In this document: positions 43,396-52,103 of the stretch, piece after piece
Numbering within the stretch: the first letter of the stretch is position 1
Layout of the letters: each line of letters begins with the position of its first letter
Source: Gemella massiliensis
Lineage (GTDB): Bacteria > Bacillota > Bacilli > Staphylococcales > Gemellaceae
DNA: 64,000 bases
Assembly: GCF_900120125.1 (NCBI RefSeq)
Contig: NZ_LT635544.1
Span: 263,458 to 327,457, forward strand
Direction of reading: 5' to 3'
Program-made: the position numbers and the translations under genes
Notes under the pieces: generated by a model
What the model saw: only the letters and a program-made list of their open reading frames with translations
Told to the model about the DNA's origin: nothing
Database searches by the model: none

Positions 43396-44328
43396 GTGAA
43401 CGATTATTTATCACAACATAAGAGTTATAGGGTACTGGATATTTTTGATAGGTTAAAAAATAATGAATCGTTGACGAAAAAATCTTTAGCACAAGAATAT
43501 AGAGTTAGTGAAAAAACTATTCAACGGGATATTGAGGAAGTGCGACAGTATATTTTTGATAAAAAAGAAAGATACGGCGATGTGAGTATCAACTATTCAC
43601 GAGCAAAAGAAATATATGAAATAAAAGATGATATCAGCAAAAACTTGAACGAAAAAGAAATATTAGCTGTTTCAAAAATAATTTTGGAAAGTAGAGCATT
43701 TAATAATAGTGAATTGAAATTATTATACGATAAATTAATCGCTCAATTACCTAAGATTTTACAAAAGAATGCCAAGAGTATTTTAGATAATGAAGTATAC
43801 CATTATGTACAACCGCAGCATGGAAAGAAACTTTTGGATTTGATATATGACTTATCTGTAGTAATAAGAGATAGTAAAGTTATAAAGTTTAATTATACAA
43901 GAATGGATGGTAAAAAAACTAAAAAAGAAATGTTACCGGTAGCTATAATGTTTTCGGAATATTATTTTTATTTAATAGCATTTGATAAAAAAGATGAAGA
44001 AAAAATTCCGATTATCTTTAGAATAGATAGAATGAGTGAAATCAAATATACAGATGAAAGTTTTTATATTCCGTATAGAGATAAATTCGAAGACGGAGAA
44101 TTTAGAAAGAGAATTCAATTTATGTATACAGGAAAACTTAAAAAAGTAAAATTCAAATTTAGTGGAAAATCATTAGAATCCATCTTAGACAGACTACCGA
44201 CAGCTAAAGTATTAAAATCAGAAAATGGTATACATATAATTGAAGCAGAAAGCTACGGCAATGGCATAAACATGTGGCTTAACAGTCAAGGTGAAGATGT
44301 TGAAATATTAGAAGAAAGAGAGGTGTAG
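43396..44328 (+). CDS. WYL-domain transcriptional regulator
   Basis: DNA-binding regulator of 310 residues. The N-terminal helix-turn-helix (LTKKSLAQEYRVSEKTIQRD, about 26-45) is followed by the WYL domain (about 140-220), with VIKFNYTRMDG, PVAIMFSEYYFYLIAFDK in the place of the W-Y-L core and IIFRIDRMSEI, and a C-terminal WCX-like part (about 235-310). GTG 43396 has GAGGGG upstream. WYL proteins often sense nucleic-acid ligands and control defence or DNA-damage genes. It heads a group of poorly characterised genes that may be its targets. Confidence 0.87.
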   Translation: MNDYLSQHKSYRVLDIFDRLKNNESLTKKSLAQEYRVSEKTIQRDIEEVRQYIFDKKERYGDVSINYSRAKEIYEIKDDISKNLNEKEILAVSKIILESRAFNNSELKLLYDKLIAQLPKILQKNAKSILDNEVYHYVQPQHGKKLLDLIYDLSVVIRDSKVIKFNYTRMDGKKTKKEMLPVAIMFSEYYFYLIAFDKKDEEKIPIIFRIDRMSEIKYTDESFYIPYRDKFEDGEFRKRIQFMYTGKLKKVKFKFSGKSLESILDRLPTAKVLKSENGIHIIEAESYGNGINMWLNSQGEDVEILEEREV

Positions 44329-44332
44329 GGGG

Positions 44333-44473
44333 ATGAATAGAATAATAGGAATTTTGATGAATGAAGCTGTAAAAAGACCATTAAGAATAAGAGATGCAAA
44401 AAAAGCTATTTTTTGTCTGTCGATGTTGAGAATAATAAATAGTATATCTAAATTAAAAGGAGGAAAAAGATGA
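44333..44473 (+). CDS. Small hypothetical protein (46 aa)
   Basis: A short frame beginning MNRIIGILMNEAVKRPLRI five bases after the WYL stop, with TAGGGGG directly before the ATG. The product is basic (many Arg/Lys) and contains AIFCLSMLRIIN. I do not recognise it. A second strong ribosome site AAAGGAGG precedes an ATG at 44470 that overlaps its end but opens only a three-codon frame. This could be a real small protein, a remnant, or a leader peptide for the EcsC gene. Confidence 0.4.
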   Translation: MNRIIGILMNEAVKRPLRIRDAKKAIFCLSMLRIINSISKLKGGKR

Positions 44474-44537
44474 AAGAATAATATCAAAAATTAATAAAAA
44501 TAAATAAATACTATTCAAAAGGAGAATTAATTTAACA

Positions 44538-45365
44538 ATGGAAGAAAAAAATATATATATTAAAACAGGTGAAGAATATATTAGTAAAGCTTTAACATTA
44601 CCTTATGTAAAAATTAATAGAAGAGAATTTTTGTATGATACTTTTAAAAACGAGAGTTCTAATAAAATAGAAGAATATATAAAAACAGGAAATGTAGAAT
44701 TATTTTCACGATATTATATAGATAGATTAGCAAAAAAAGTAATAAAAACAGAAACAAATCGTTCGTCGGCAGCAGCATTTGCAACCGGTCTTCCAGGAGG
44801 ATATGCAATAGCTGGAACTATTCCAGCAGATATATTACAAAATTTAGCTCATAGCTTAAGATTAGCGCAAAAATTAGCTTATCTTTACGGAGAAAATGAT
44901 TTACATGATGCTAGTGGTGTACTACAAGAAAATGGCTATAATACGATTATTGCATATTTTGGAGTAATGTTAGGTTCCTCATCGGCAACAGCAGCAATAG
45001 GATTATTTTCAAAAAATTCACCTAAAGAAATAGTAAAAATCTTGAATAAAACAGCTGTAACAAAAACAGTATGGTACCCAATAATAAAATCGGTAGCCAA
45101 ATTTTTTGGTATAAAAGTTACGAAAGGCGGTTTAGGAAAAGTAGTTCAAAAATCAATTCCTGTAGTCGGTGGATTTATATCAGGTGGAATTACTTATGTA
45201 AGTCTTAGTAAATCAGGTGAAAATTTAAGACAAAGATTGAGTGAAGTTACTTATGATTATTCAGAGAAAAAAGCACAAAAAGATTTAGATATAGTTCAAG
45301 GAGTAGTGAGAGATTATGGGGACGAAGAGAAAGTTGTAGAAAATAATATTTCAAGTGAAATATAA
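44538..45365 (+). CDS. EcsC-family protein
   Basis: Protein of 275 residues with the EcsC hallmark: FATGLPGGYAIAGTIPADIL followed by QNLAHSLRLAQKLAYLYG (about 81-120), a glycine-rich hydrophobic stretch that may associate with membranes. Further glycine-rich segments (VVGGFISGGITYVSLSKSG) lie near the C-terminus. Function is unknown; the name comes from a neighbour of an ABC transporter in Bacillus. AAAGGAG precedes ATG 44538. It is probably transcribed with the WYL regulator upstream. Confidence 0.75.
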   Translation: MEEKNIYIKTGEEYISKALTLPYVKINRREFLYDTFKNESSNKIEEYIKTGNVELFSRYYIDRLAKKVIKTETNRSSAAAFATGLPGGYAIAGTIPADILQNLAHSLRLAQKLAYLYGENDLHDASGVLQENGYNTIIAYFGVMLGSSSATAAIGLFSKNSPKEIVKILNKTAVTKTVWYPIIKSVAKFFGIKVTKGGLGKVVQKSIPVVGGFISGGITYVSLSKSGENLRQRLSEVTYDYSEKKAQKDLDIVQGVVRDYGDEEKVVENNISSEI

Positions 45366-45537
45366 AAAATATAGTAATGACTTCAGAGCAATAGTATTTG
45401 ATGTATTTTGTTTTGAAGTAGGTTACTCTTTTCTTGGTGGAGTAGTATAAAATGAGAAAGTTAAACATTAGAAATATATGAAATTTACATGTTTATATCA
45501 ATGTAAATTAAGTTATATTTAAACTAAGGAGGTTTTT

Positions 45538-46431
45538 ATGAAAAAAACAACAGTAGGAATAGTTTCAGGAATGATAGTATTTGTTATAATTTGTTTTGTG
45601 GGATATTACTTTTTTCTAGGTAGCGGTAGCAGTAAAAATGTAAAAGCTGAACATCAAAAATATATTGATGCTATTAATATTACACACGATTTTGATACCG
45701 GTGTGGCGGGATTAGAGAGTTTGCAAGACAAATCATCACTTTCTAATATAAAAACAGAAATAAAAATAGCGAAAGAATTAAAAAATACTCATAATAGTTT
45801 GGATAACAAGGATATTGAGGGAGCTAAAAAATCACTGGAAAAAGTAGAAACATTAAAAATGGATGATACTTTTTCACAGGTAGAAGAGTGGTTAAAATCG
45901 GATATTACAAATTACGATAAGGCATTAAAAGAAATTGAAGCACTAGATAATAAAGATAGCAGCAGTATTAATGATATTTTAGATAAATATAAATTTAATC
46001 ACAGTGCTTTAAAAGCTAAATTGAGTGATGAAGCAAATAAAAATGAGAATAAAGAAAATACCGAAAAGGTAACATCAGTTAAAAATCAAAATACGACTTC
46101 AGAAAATAAACCTGTAAAAATGGAAAGAAAAAACTCAATGGGTATGACTATTCCTGATAATGTAACAAGTCTTCAACAAGAATGGATAAAAAGAGGTGGG
46201 GATTCAGAAATGTTATCAACGGTTAAAAGTTCGTATAAAAATGCAAAAAGAATTACTACAAATTACAATTCTCTTCATCAAGTGAATCCAGATGACCCTA
46301 TTACTATTTACATAGAAATGAAAAATGGAGAAACTAAAACTGCAGAATTCAATTATCAATGGATAAGTGGAGCATTTGGAGGATATGTCATACATGTGTA
46401 CGATGATAATCTCTTTATAAGTGTAAATTAA
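45538..46431 (+). CDS. Membrane-anchored protein of unknown function
   Basis: Not recognised. The 297-residue product has one N-terminal span (about 7-29, VGIVSGMIVFVIICFVGYYFF), a helical extracellular region (about 38-160), an Asn/Lys-rich linker (about 165-205) and a C-terminal beta-rich domain (about 210-297, ending FGGYVIHVYDDNLFISVN). AAGGAGG precedes ATG. The anchored helical domain recalls TcaA-like envelope proteins, but there is no zinc ribbon in this frame. A fragment with a zinc ribbon follows directly at 46469. Confidence 0.6.
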   Translation: MKKTTVGIVSGMIVFVIICFVGYYFFLGSGSSKNVKAEHQKYIDAINITHDFDTGVAGLESLQDKSSLSNIKTEIKIAKELKNTHNSLDNKDIEGAKKSLEKVETLKMDDTFSQVEEWLKSDITNYDKALKEIEALDNKDSSSINDILDKYKFNHSALKAKLSDEANKNENKENTEKVTSVKNQNTTSENKPVKMERKNSMGMTIPDNVTSLQQEWIKRGGDSEMLSTVKSSYKNAKRITTNYNSLHQVNPDDPITIYIEMKNGETKTAEFNYQWISGAFGGYVIHVYDDNLFISVN

Positions 46432-46468
46432 TATTATAGAATACGAAATATAAAGGAAATAATGTATT

Positions 46469-46987
46469 ATGAAATTTTGTGATAATTGTGGGAAAGAAAA
46501 TAGTGCTACTTCTAATTTCTGTCAGCCATACGGAAAAAAGATGAACTCAAATAATACTACATATGAACAAAATATACATAAAAAGAGAAGATAAAAAAAC
46601 ATTCTACTCTGTTTTTGCTTCTCTCATATTTATTTTAGTAGGAGTTGGATATGTCTTTAAAGATAATCTTTTTATTCTAAAGACTTATTCATGAAAGAAT
46701 ACCAACCTATGAATATAACTATTTTACGTACTACTACATCTATTGGTGTTCATCTTGCATGGACAGCTATAGCGGGTGGTGCATTAATAATAGCTAAAAG
46801 AGATAAAAATTTAGAGTTATCTCATTTTATGAAATCTCAATTTATTTTCTTCTTTTCATCTATTATACTGATGCATGCATTGTGGGATATGGATTTACTA
46901 ATTAACAATTTACTACAAATGGTTATTTTAATAATATTGGCATGGATAGAGTTATTTGTTATTATTAATGCGGTCTTAAAGAAATAA
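46469..46987 (+). pseudogene. Broken zinc-ribbon / PrsW-like membrane protease remnant
   Basis: Three pieces appear in order. A 41-codon frame (46469-46594) begins MKFCDNCGKENSATSNFCQP, a zinc ribbon whose last cysteine pair is degraded to CQPYG. Another frame (about 46592-46692) encodes a membrane span, FYSVFASLIFILVGVGY. A 98-codon frame (46691-46987) contains IGVHLAWTAIAGGALI and MHALWD, which resemble the histidine-containing helices of PrsW-type intramembrane proteases. The glutamate motif expected earlier in PrsW is missing. AAAGGA precedes the first ATG. I read it as a decayed gene with at least one frameshift and a deletion. Confidence 0.55.
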
Positions 46988-47120
46988 CGCGGTATAAATA
47001 TGATGTACAGCCTTAATCAATTAATTATCAAGATTAATCAGTTTTTTGACCCTAGATTAAATACAAAACATGAGAAAATAGGTATTATAAACTAACCATA
47101 AGTTTATCACTTAAGAAATT

Positions 47121-47170
47121 AATAGCCCTCAAAAACACAGTTGTTTCAAGTGTTTTGAGGGCTATTTTCT
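47121..47170 (+). terminator. Strong terminator after the zinc-ribbon remnant
   Basis: AATAGCCCTCAAAAACAC (47121-47138) pairs with GTGTTTTGAGGGCTATT (47150-47166) with one bulged A, and is followed by T residues. It can act on both strands and also serves the convergent HAD gene. Confidence 0.85.
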
Positions 47171-47231
47171 AAGGGGATTTATTTTAAAACTATTAATAAA
47201 ATTTGATTGGTTTTATAAAACCTAATTCCTC

Positions 47232-47969
47232 TTATACCTCCACAATTTCTATATCAGCATGAGTTTTGTAGATAACATCTTTTCTTTCTATCAGAATAGT
47301 AGCTTTTTTTGACAGTTCTTTGTTGTCTTTAATTTTACTGAGAAGTTCACGGCTCGGGTTCATAGCTACAGGATTACCTACTCGTCTTAGCATATTATAA
47401 TCGCCGTTTGTATCGCCATAAGCAAAGGATTTTTCTAAATCAATATTGTATTCTTTTACCAATTTATCTATCATTGCATTTTTACTGTCGGCGTCCCACA
47501 TAGGGATAACCTCACCGGTAAATTTATTATCTTTTATTATGTATTTACTACCTACTGCTAAAAACGCATGATGTTTTTTGCCCATAGCTTCTACCAGATA
47601 ATCAGGGCTACCTGAAATAAAGATAATAAGGTGTTCATCTTTTTTGTGTTGTTCAATAATATTTCTCGTGAATTTATATACTCGATCGGCTTTTAATTTC
47701 ATAACCTGCTCGGTAGCAAAGTCAATGTATTTTTTATGAAGTCCCGTTATTGCTTGAACATAGGCTTCTGAAACCTCGAATAAATAGTTGTCATAGTCTT
47801 CAAAGCGTTTATCCCAATTTATATAGGTATCTTTTACTCCGTTTATCCAATAACGTTCATCGACAACTTCGTACTTTATTAGTTTTTTAAAGTGTTCTGT
47901 CATTAACGAATCTCTATAAAGAGTTCCGTCAATATCAAAGAACGCTGCAATCTTCTTTTTTTTGTTCAT
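47232..47969 (-). CDS. HAD-IB family phosphatase (SerB-like)
   Basis: Cytoplasmic phosphatase of 245 residues. HAD motif I is AFFDIDGTLYRDS (about 9-21), motif II is FISGSPDYL, and motif III/IV is FAYGDTNGDYNMLRRVGNPVAM. The cap is helical, and the overall form matches the HAD-IB subfamily that includes phosphoserine phosphatase. The substrate is not clear from the sequence. AGGTAATC precedes ATG on the minus strand. Confidence 0.88.
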   Translation of the reverse strand: MNKKKKIAAFFDIDGTLYRDSLMTEHFKKLIKYEVVDERYWINGVKDTYINWDKRFEDYDNYLFEVSEAYVQAITGLHKKYIDFATEQVMKLKADRVYKFTRNIIEQHKKDEHLIIFISGSPDYLVEAMGKKHHAFLAVGSKYIIKDNKFTGEVIPMWDADSKNAMIDKLVKEYNIDLEKSFAYGDTNGDYNMLRRVGNPVAMNPSRELLSKIKDNKELSKKATILIERKDVIYKTHADIEIVEV

Positions 47970-47991
47970 AAGATTACCTCCATTATAAGAG

Positions 47992-48168
47992 TAGGGAGCG
48001 ACTTAAAAAATCATGATTTTGTTATAAATCGATTTTGTTAAGACGCCCCGTACAGTTCATTGATGTAGGGTAAAAGTTTTTTAAAGTAACTTTTTAAATC
48101 AATGAACCGCTGTGGCTGACTACCAATAAGTAAAATTTGTTAGAATTTTTAGTTTTGGGATCAGCCCT
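47992..48168 (+). repeat. Diverged intergenic repeat, copy A
   Basis: About 175 bp between the HAD gene and pepF. It begins GGGAGCGACTTAAAAAATCA and includes GACGCCCC, then TTTTTAAATCAATGAACC and TTAGAATTTTTAGTTTTGG. The same order of blocks appears on the opposite strand at 52808-52980. The first part can fold: GGAGCG and TTAA pair with TTAA and CGCCCC. A second stem forms from GTTCATTGAT and ATCAATGAAC. It is not a gene. Confidence 0.65.
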
Positions 48169-48175
48169 ATTTTTA

Positions 48176-49867
48176 TTAAAATTGTTCTGCATTAACAGAA
48201 TCAATATATTTTTTTATCTCAGGTACAATGTGAGAAATAGTTCCATCTTGGAATGGATTTTCTAAATTTGCTTCCTTAACTAATGCTAAGAAAGGAAGTG
48301 TTCCACCTAAACGACATAGGTGAAGATATTCTTCCCACGCTTTTTCTCTATTGTCACGTGCTTTTTTCCAAAATTGGAATGCACAAACTTGTGCTAGTGT
48401 GTAATCTATATAATAGAATGGCATTTGGAATAGATGAAGTTGACGATAGAAGAACATACCGTTGTTTAGTTCAGGTATATCGGTGTAGTCACGTGATGGC
48501 AAATATTTTTTTTCAATTTCTATCCATTTTGCACGACGTTCTTTTGGTGACATTTCCGGATTTTCATATACAGCATGTTGAAATTCATCTACTGTTACGC
48601 CGTATGGTAAAAATTTTAAAGAGCCTGTCAGGTGATAGTATTTGAATTTTTCAGTTTCTTCTTTAAAGAATAGTTCCATCCACGGCCAAGTCAGAAATTC
48701 CATACTCATTGAGTGAATTTCGCATGCTTCAAAAGTAGGCCAGACATATTCAGGTAAATGATTTTTACTTTGATATACTTGGAAAGCATGACCTGCTTCG
48801 TGTGTTAGGACTTCGGCATCATGAGGTGTCCCATTAAAGTTTGCGAAGATAAATGGAGCTTTATAATCGGGTAAAAATGTACAATAACCGCCACCTGTTT
48901 TGCCCGGTTTTGTATCAAGATCAAGTAAATTGTTATTTACCATAAAGCTAAAGAATTCATCTGTTTCAGGTGATAATTCTTTATACATAGTTTTTGCACT
49001 TTCTACCAGATAGGCTCTGTCACCTTTTGGAGTGGGGTTGCCGGATTTAAAGTTTACGGCTTCATCTTGGAAACGAAGTGCTTCTAAACCAAGGCGTTTT
49101 GCTTGAGCTTTCTTTAATTCCTCGACTAAAGGAACAACTTCTTCAAGAATTTGTTTTCTGTAATTAGCAACATCTTTAGCATTATAATCCGTTCTGTTTA
49201 AGCGAAGGTATGCAACTTCAACAAAGTTTTCAAAACCAAGTTTTTTAGCAATTCGAGTACGAACTTTAACCATGCGATCGTAAATGCTGTCATATTGTTC
49301 AAGATTATCGGTGAAAAATTTAGCAACGGCTCTTCCCGCTTCCAATCTTACATTTCTATCTTCATGTTGAGTGTACTTAGCCATACCGCTAAGGTTTCTT
49401 TCTTTGCCGTCAAAAGGAATTTTTGCACTTGAAGTTAATTTAGTGTATTCAGAAGCAAGTTTATTTTCTTCTTTAAGGTCTTCAATTATATCGTCGTTGA
49501 AAACTTTTAAATTAGTTTCAATTAGATTGAAATAGTGTTCTCCGATTTCTTTTTTTAACTCGGTTTTAAAAGGTGAATTGAAAATTGCAGTGTCAACCTT
49601 TGTTTTTAATGCAGTTAATTCAGGAGAAAATTCATCCCAAAATTCTCGTTCACTTTCATAAAATTTTTCTGTTGTATCAATAGTATGTCTGATTTCAACT
49701 AGAACGGACATTGTTTCAAGAGAATTTCTCAGAGTGTTATATTTAGTAAATACTTCCAATACTTCATTAGCGGTTTTAGCATTTTTTATTTCTTGTTCAA
49801 TTTTTAAAATATTAGATTTTGTTTCTTCAATATTAGGTCTTGTGTATTGATATTGTTCAAAAGTCAT
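48176..49867 (-). CDS. pepF: Oligoendopeptidase, M3 family (PepF-like)
   Basis: Cytoplasmic zinc peptidase that degrades oligopeptides. The 563-residue product has the M3 zinc site LTHEAGHAFQVYQS (HEXXH at about residues 361-365), the third ligand glutamate in FEACEIHSMSMEFLTWP, and the substrate-binding FFYRQLHLFQMPFYYIDY. Its length suits the M3 oligoendopeptidase family. AGGAGG precedes the ATG, and a TTGTAT-17-TATGAT promoter lies 40 bases upstream. Together with the peptide transporter at 26.6 kb it fits a peptide-dependent lifestyle. Confidence 0.93.
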   Translation of the reverse strand: MTFEQYQYTRPNIEETKSNILKIEQEIKNAKTANEVLEVFTKYNTLRNSLETMSVLVEIRHTIDTTEKFYESEREFWDEFSPELTALKTKVDTAIFNSPFKTELKKEIGEHYFNLIETNLKVFNDDIIEDLKEENKLASEYTKLTSSAKIPFDGKERNLSGMAKYTQHEDRNVRLEAGRAVAKFFTDNLEQYDSIYDRMVKVRTRIAKKLGFENFVEVAYLRLNRTDYNAKDVANYRKQILEEVVPLVEELKKAQAKRLGLEALRFQDEAVNFKSGNPTPKGDRAYLVESAKTMYKELSPETDEFFSFMVNNNLLDLDTKPGKTGGGYCTFLPDYKAPFIFANFNGTPHDAEVLTHEAGHAFQVYQSKNHLPEYVWPTFEACEIHSMSMEFLTWPWMELFFKEETEKFKYYHLTGSLKFLPYGVTVDEFQHAVYENPEMSPKERRAKWIEIEKKYLPSRDYTDIPELNNGMFFYRQLHLFQMPFYYIDYTLAQVCAFQFWKKARDNREKAWEEYLHLCRLGGTLPFLALVKEANLENPFQDGTISHIVPEIKKYIDSVNAEQF

Positions 49868-49906
49868 ATTATCCTCCTATTAATCGTATAAATAAATATT
49901 ACAACT

Positions 49907-49935
49907 ATCATACCATGAATAAAGAAAAAATACAA
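49907..49935 (-). promoter_or_regulatory. Promoter of pepF
   Basis: On the minus strand: TTGTAT (49935-49930), a 17-base spacer and TATGAT (49912-49907). Confidence 0.7.
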
Positions 49936-50216
49936 AATAAACTTTCAGAAAATTCACTGTTGAAAATAGAAAAATTAATTATAATATATAGTGGTGAAAA
50001 GAATTAATAATACGATAGAGAAAATTTGTTATTTTATTGCCCATGTGAATTATAAACTAAAATAATTTATTCAAAACTCATAATATTATACTATATAATC
50101 CCGGTAATTTTATTATAATAGGGTATGTTTATCAATGTGAAAAAAGTATTAAAATTTTATTCACTATCTATTTCAATGTGAAATATTAATATAAAAGTAT
50201 TTACTGTTATGAACTC
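49936..50216. other. AT-rich divergent gap between pepF and prfB
   Basis: No gene is seen. Several TATAAT-like hexamers occur (about 49980 and 50115), but none has a good -35 partner. Confidence 0.4.
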
Positions 50217-50245
50217 TTGTATATTGGAGATAATTCTTGTATAAT
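50217..50245 (+). promoter_or_regulatory. Promoter of prfB
   Basis: TTGTAT (50217-50222), a 17-base spacer and TATAAT (50240-50245). The open frame of prfB extends upstream into this promoter, which excludes the upstream TTG as a start. Confidence 0.75.
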
Positions 50246-50270
50246 AAAAAAGGAAAAAGAGGTGACAATT

Positions 50271-51380
50271 TTGGAACTTGTTGAATTAAAAAGAGAGCTG
50301 GAAGAAATCGAAAAGAAAATTACAGAATTTAAAAATTCTCTAAATATAGAAGATAAAAAAGAACGTGTTGCTGAAATAGAAAATATGATGTTGGAAGCTG
50401 ACTTTTGGAATGAGGCGGAAAAAGCCGGTGAAATGGTTACGGAATCTAAGAACATAAAAAAAGAATTAGATGAATTTAATGAAATGATTGATTATGCAGA
50501 ACACTCAAGTGAAATGATAGAGTATTTAAAAGAAGATGAAGATGAAGAAATTTATACGGAATTGATTGATACTGTAAAAAATTTAAAAAAGAAAGTAGAT
50601 GATTTCAGCTTCAGGTTATTATTTTCAGAGGAATATGATAACAATGCGGCAATATTGGAAATTCATGCAGGAGCCGGCGGGACAGACGCTACAGATTGGG
50701 CGGAGCTTATGCTTAGGATGTACGAGAGGTTTTTTGTTAAGCAGGGTTTAAATTATAGTTATTTGAATTATCAAACCGGTGACATTACAGGAGTTAAATC
50801 AGCTACTATAAAAGTAGAGGGTGATTTTGCATATGGTTTATTAAAAGGGGAAAAAGGTGTTCATCGTGTAATTCGTATTTCTCCTTTTGATCCGTCAGGT
50901 AAACGTCATACGTCGTTTTGTTCAATAGATGTTATACCGGAATTTTCTGATGATGAGATAGATATAGAAATAAATTCGGAAGATTTAAAAATAGATACTT
51001 ATAGAGCACAAGGTGCGGGCGGGCAGCATATTAATACTACCGATTCGGCAGTAAGAATAACACATATACCTACAGGAATAGTTGTTCAATCTCAAGCAGA
51101 ACGCAGTCAAATAAAAAACAGAGAATATGCGATGAAAAATTTAAAATCGAAGCTATATAAATTAGAATTGGAAGAAAAAGAAAAAGAGTTGGCAAGTATT
51201 CGTGGCGAACAAAAAGATATTAGTTGGGGCTCACAAATTCGATCTTATGTTTTTACACCATATACCATGGTAAAAGATCATAGAACAAATTATGAAGTAT
51301 CAACCGTAGATAAAGTAATGGATGGTGAGATTATTGATTTTATCGATGCGTATCTTCATTATTATATGCAAGGAAAGTAG
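50271..51380 (+). CDS. prfB: Peptide chain release factor 2, without programmed frameshift
   Basis: Releases the peptide at UGA and UAA codons. The 369-residue product has the RF2 anticodon-like tripeptide SPF ([14 protein letters not shown]), the catalytic GGQ (GAGGQHIN) and the expected helical N-terminus. Start is TTG 50271 ([12 protein letters not shown]), with AGAGGTG seven bases upstream. In most bacteria an in-frame UGA near codon 25 forces a +1 shift; here the matching stretch reads [12 protein letters not shown] with no stop, so the autoregulatory shift is absent. Confidence 0.95.
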   Translation: MELVELKRELEEIEKKITEFKNSLNIEDKKERVAEIENMMLEADFWNEAEKAGEMVTESKNIKKELDEFNEMIDYAEHSSEMIEYLKEDEDEEIYTELIDTVKNLKKKVDDFSFRLLFSEEYDNNAAILEIHAGAGGTDATDWAELMLRMYERFFVKQGLNYSYLNYQTGDITGVKSATIKVEGDFAYGLLKGEKGVHRVIRISPFDPSGKRHTSFCSIDVIPEFSDDEIDIEINSEDLKIDTYRAQGAGGQHINTTDSAVRITHIPTGIVVQSQAERSQIKNREYAMKNLKSKLYKLELEEKEKELASIRGEQKDISWGSQIRSYVFTPYTMVKDHRTNYEVSTVDKVMDGEIIDFIDAYLHYYMQGK

Positions 51381-51393
51381 TTGCCAATTTAAA

Positions 51394-51437
51394 AAGATGA
51401 TATCAGATTTTCATTAAATCCGGTATCATCTTATTTT
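51394..51437. terminator. Terminator after prfB
   Basis: AAGATGATA (51394-51402) pairs with TATCATCTT (51424-51432), with inner GATTT/AAATC pairing, followed by a short T-run. The convergent lipoprotein gene ends just beyond it. Confidence 0.78.
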
Positions 51438-51443
51438 GTTATC

Positions 51444-51887
51444 TTATTTTTTTTCTTTGAAACCTTGTGAACTTAGTGCTTCTTCAGATTTTTTCAAACT
51501 GACAGAGTCACCGTCTTTTGCATCAAGTTCTATGCCGGGGATTCCTTTAAGTTCACTGATTTTTGCTTTGGTGTAATCAATAGTTAGTTTTTCTACAGCT
51601 TTATCATCTTGAAAATCAACACTTTCTTCCAACCCTTCAACCCCTTGATATTTTTTCATTATAGGTTCTAATGTTGCTTTCAGTGCTTCTTTAGTAACAC
51701 CTAATTTAGAATATTCCATCGTATTATTGGCAGTTTGTTTAGTAACTTTATCGCCTTTATAATAATATGTCAATTCCATTGTAACACCATTTTCAGACTT
51801 TGTAAAAGTCTTGCTTTGCTCTTTTCCCGAACATCCCGCAAGGAATATAAGTAAAACAGCTGATAATATAGTTAGTAATTTTTTCAT
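51444..51887 (-). CDS. DUF1307 (YehR-like) lipoprotein
   Basis: Exported lipoprotein of 147 residues. The lipobox is LIFLAGC (Cys about 19). The mature region has the DUF1307 pattern: TYYYKGDKVTKQT, then KYQGVEGLEESVDFQDDKAVEKL and DYTKAKISEL. Function is unknown. A paralogue with the same order of motifs lies at 52997-53437, with def in between. AGGAGG precedes the ATG on the minus strand. Confidence 0.83.
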   Translation of the reverse strand: MKKLLTILSAVLLIFLAGCSGKEQSKTFTKSENGVTMELTYYYKGDKVTKQTANNTMEYSKLGVTKEALKATLEPIMKKYQGVEGLEESVDFQDDKAVEKLTIDYTKAKISELKGIPGIELDAKDGDSVSLKKSEEALSSQGFKEKK

Positions 51888-52103
51888 AACGGTAAATCCT
51901 CCTGATATTTATCTATACTTTAAATATACCACATTTTTAAAAAATAAGCAACAATATTATGGATTTGTAATATTGTTGCTTATTAAATAATTAATATAAT
52001 TTAGAATTTATTTCTCTTTTAATAAAAAATATATTATAGATAATAAATCTAAGTATTTATATTGGTTATTTTATTAATATTTACAGTTATTTTAAGATAA
52101 ACA

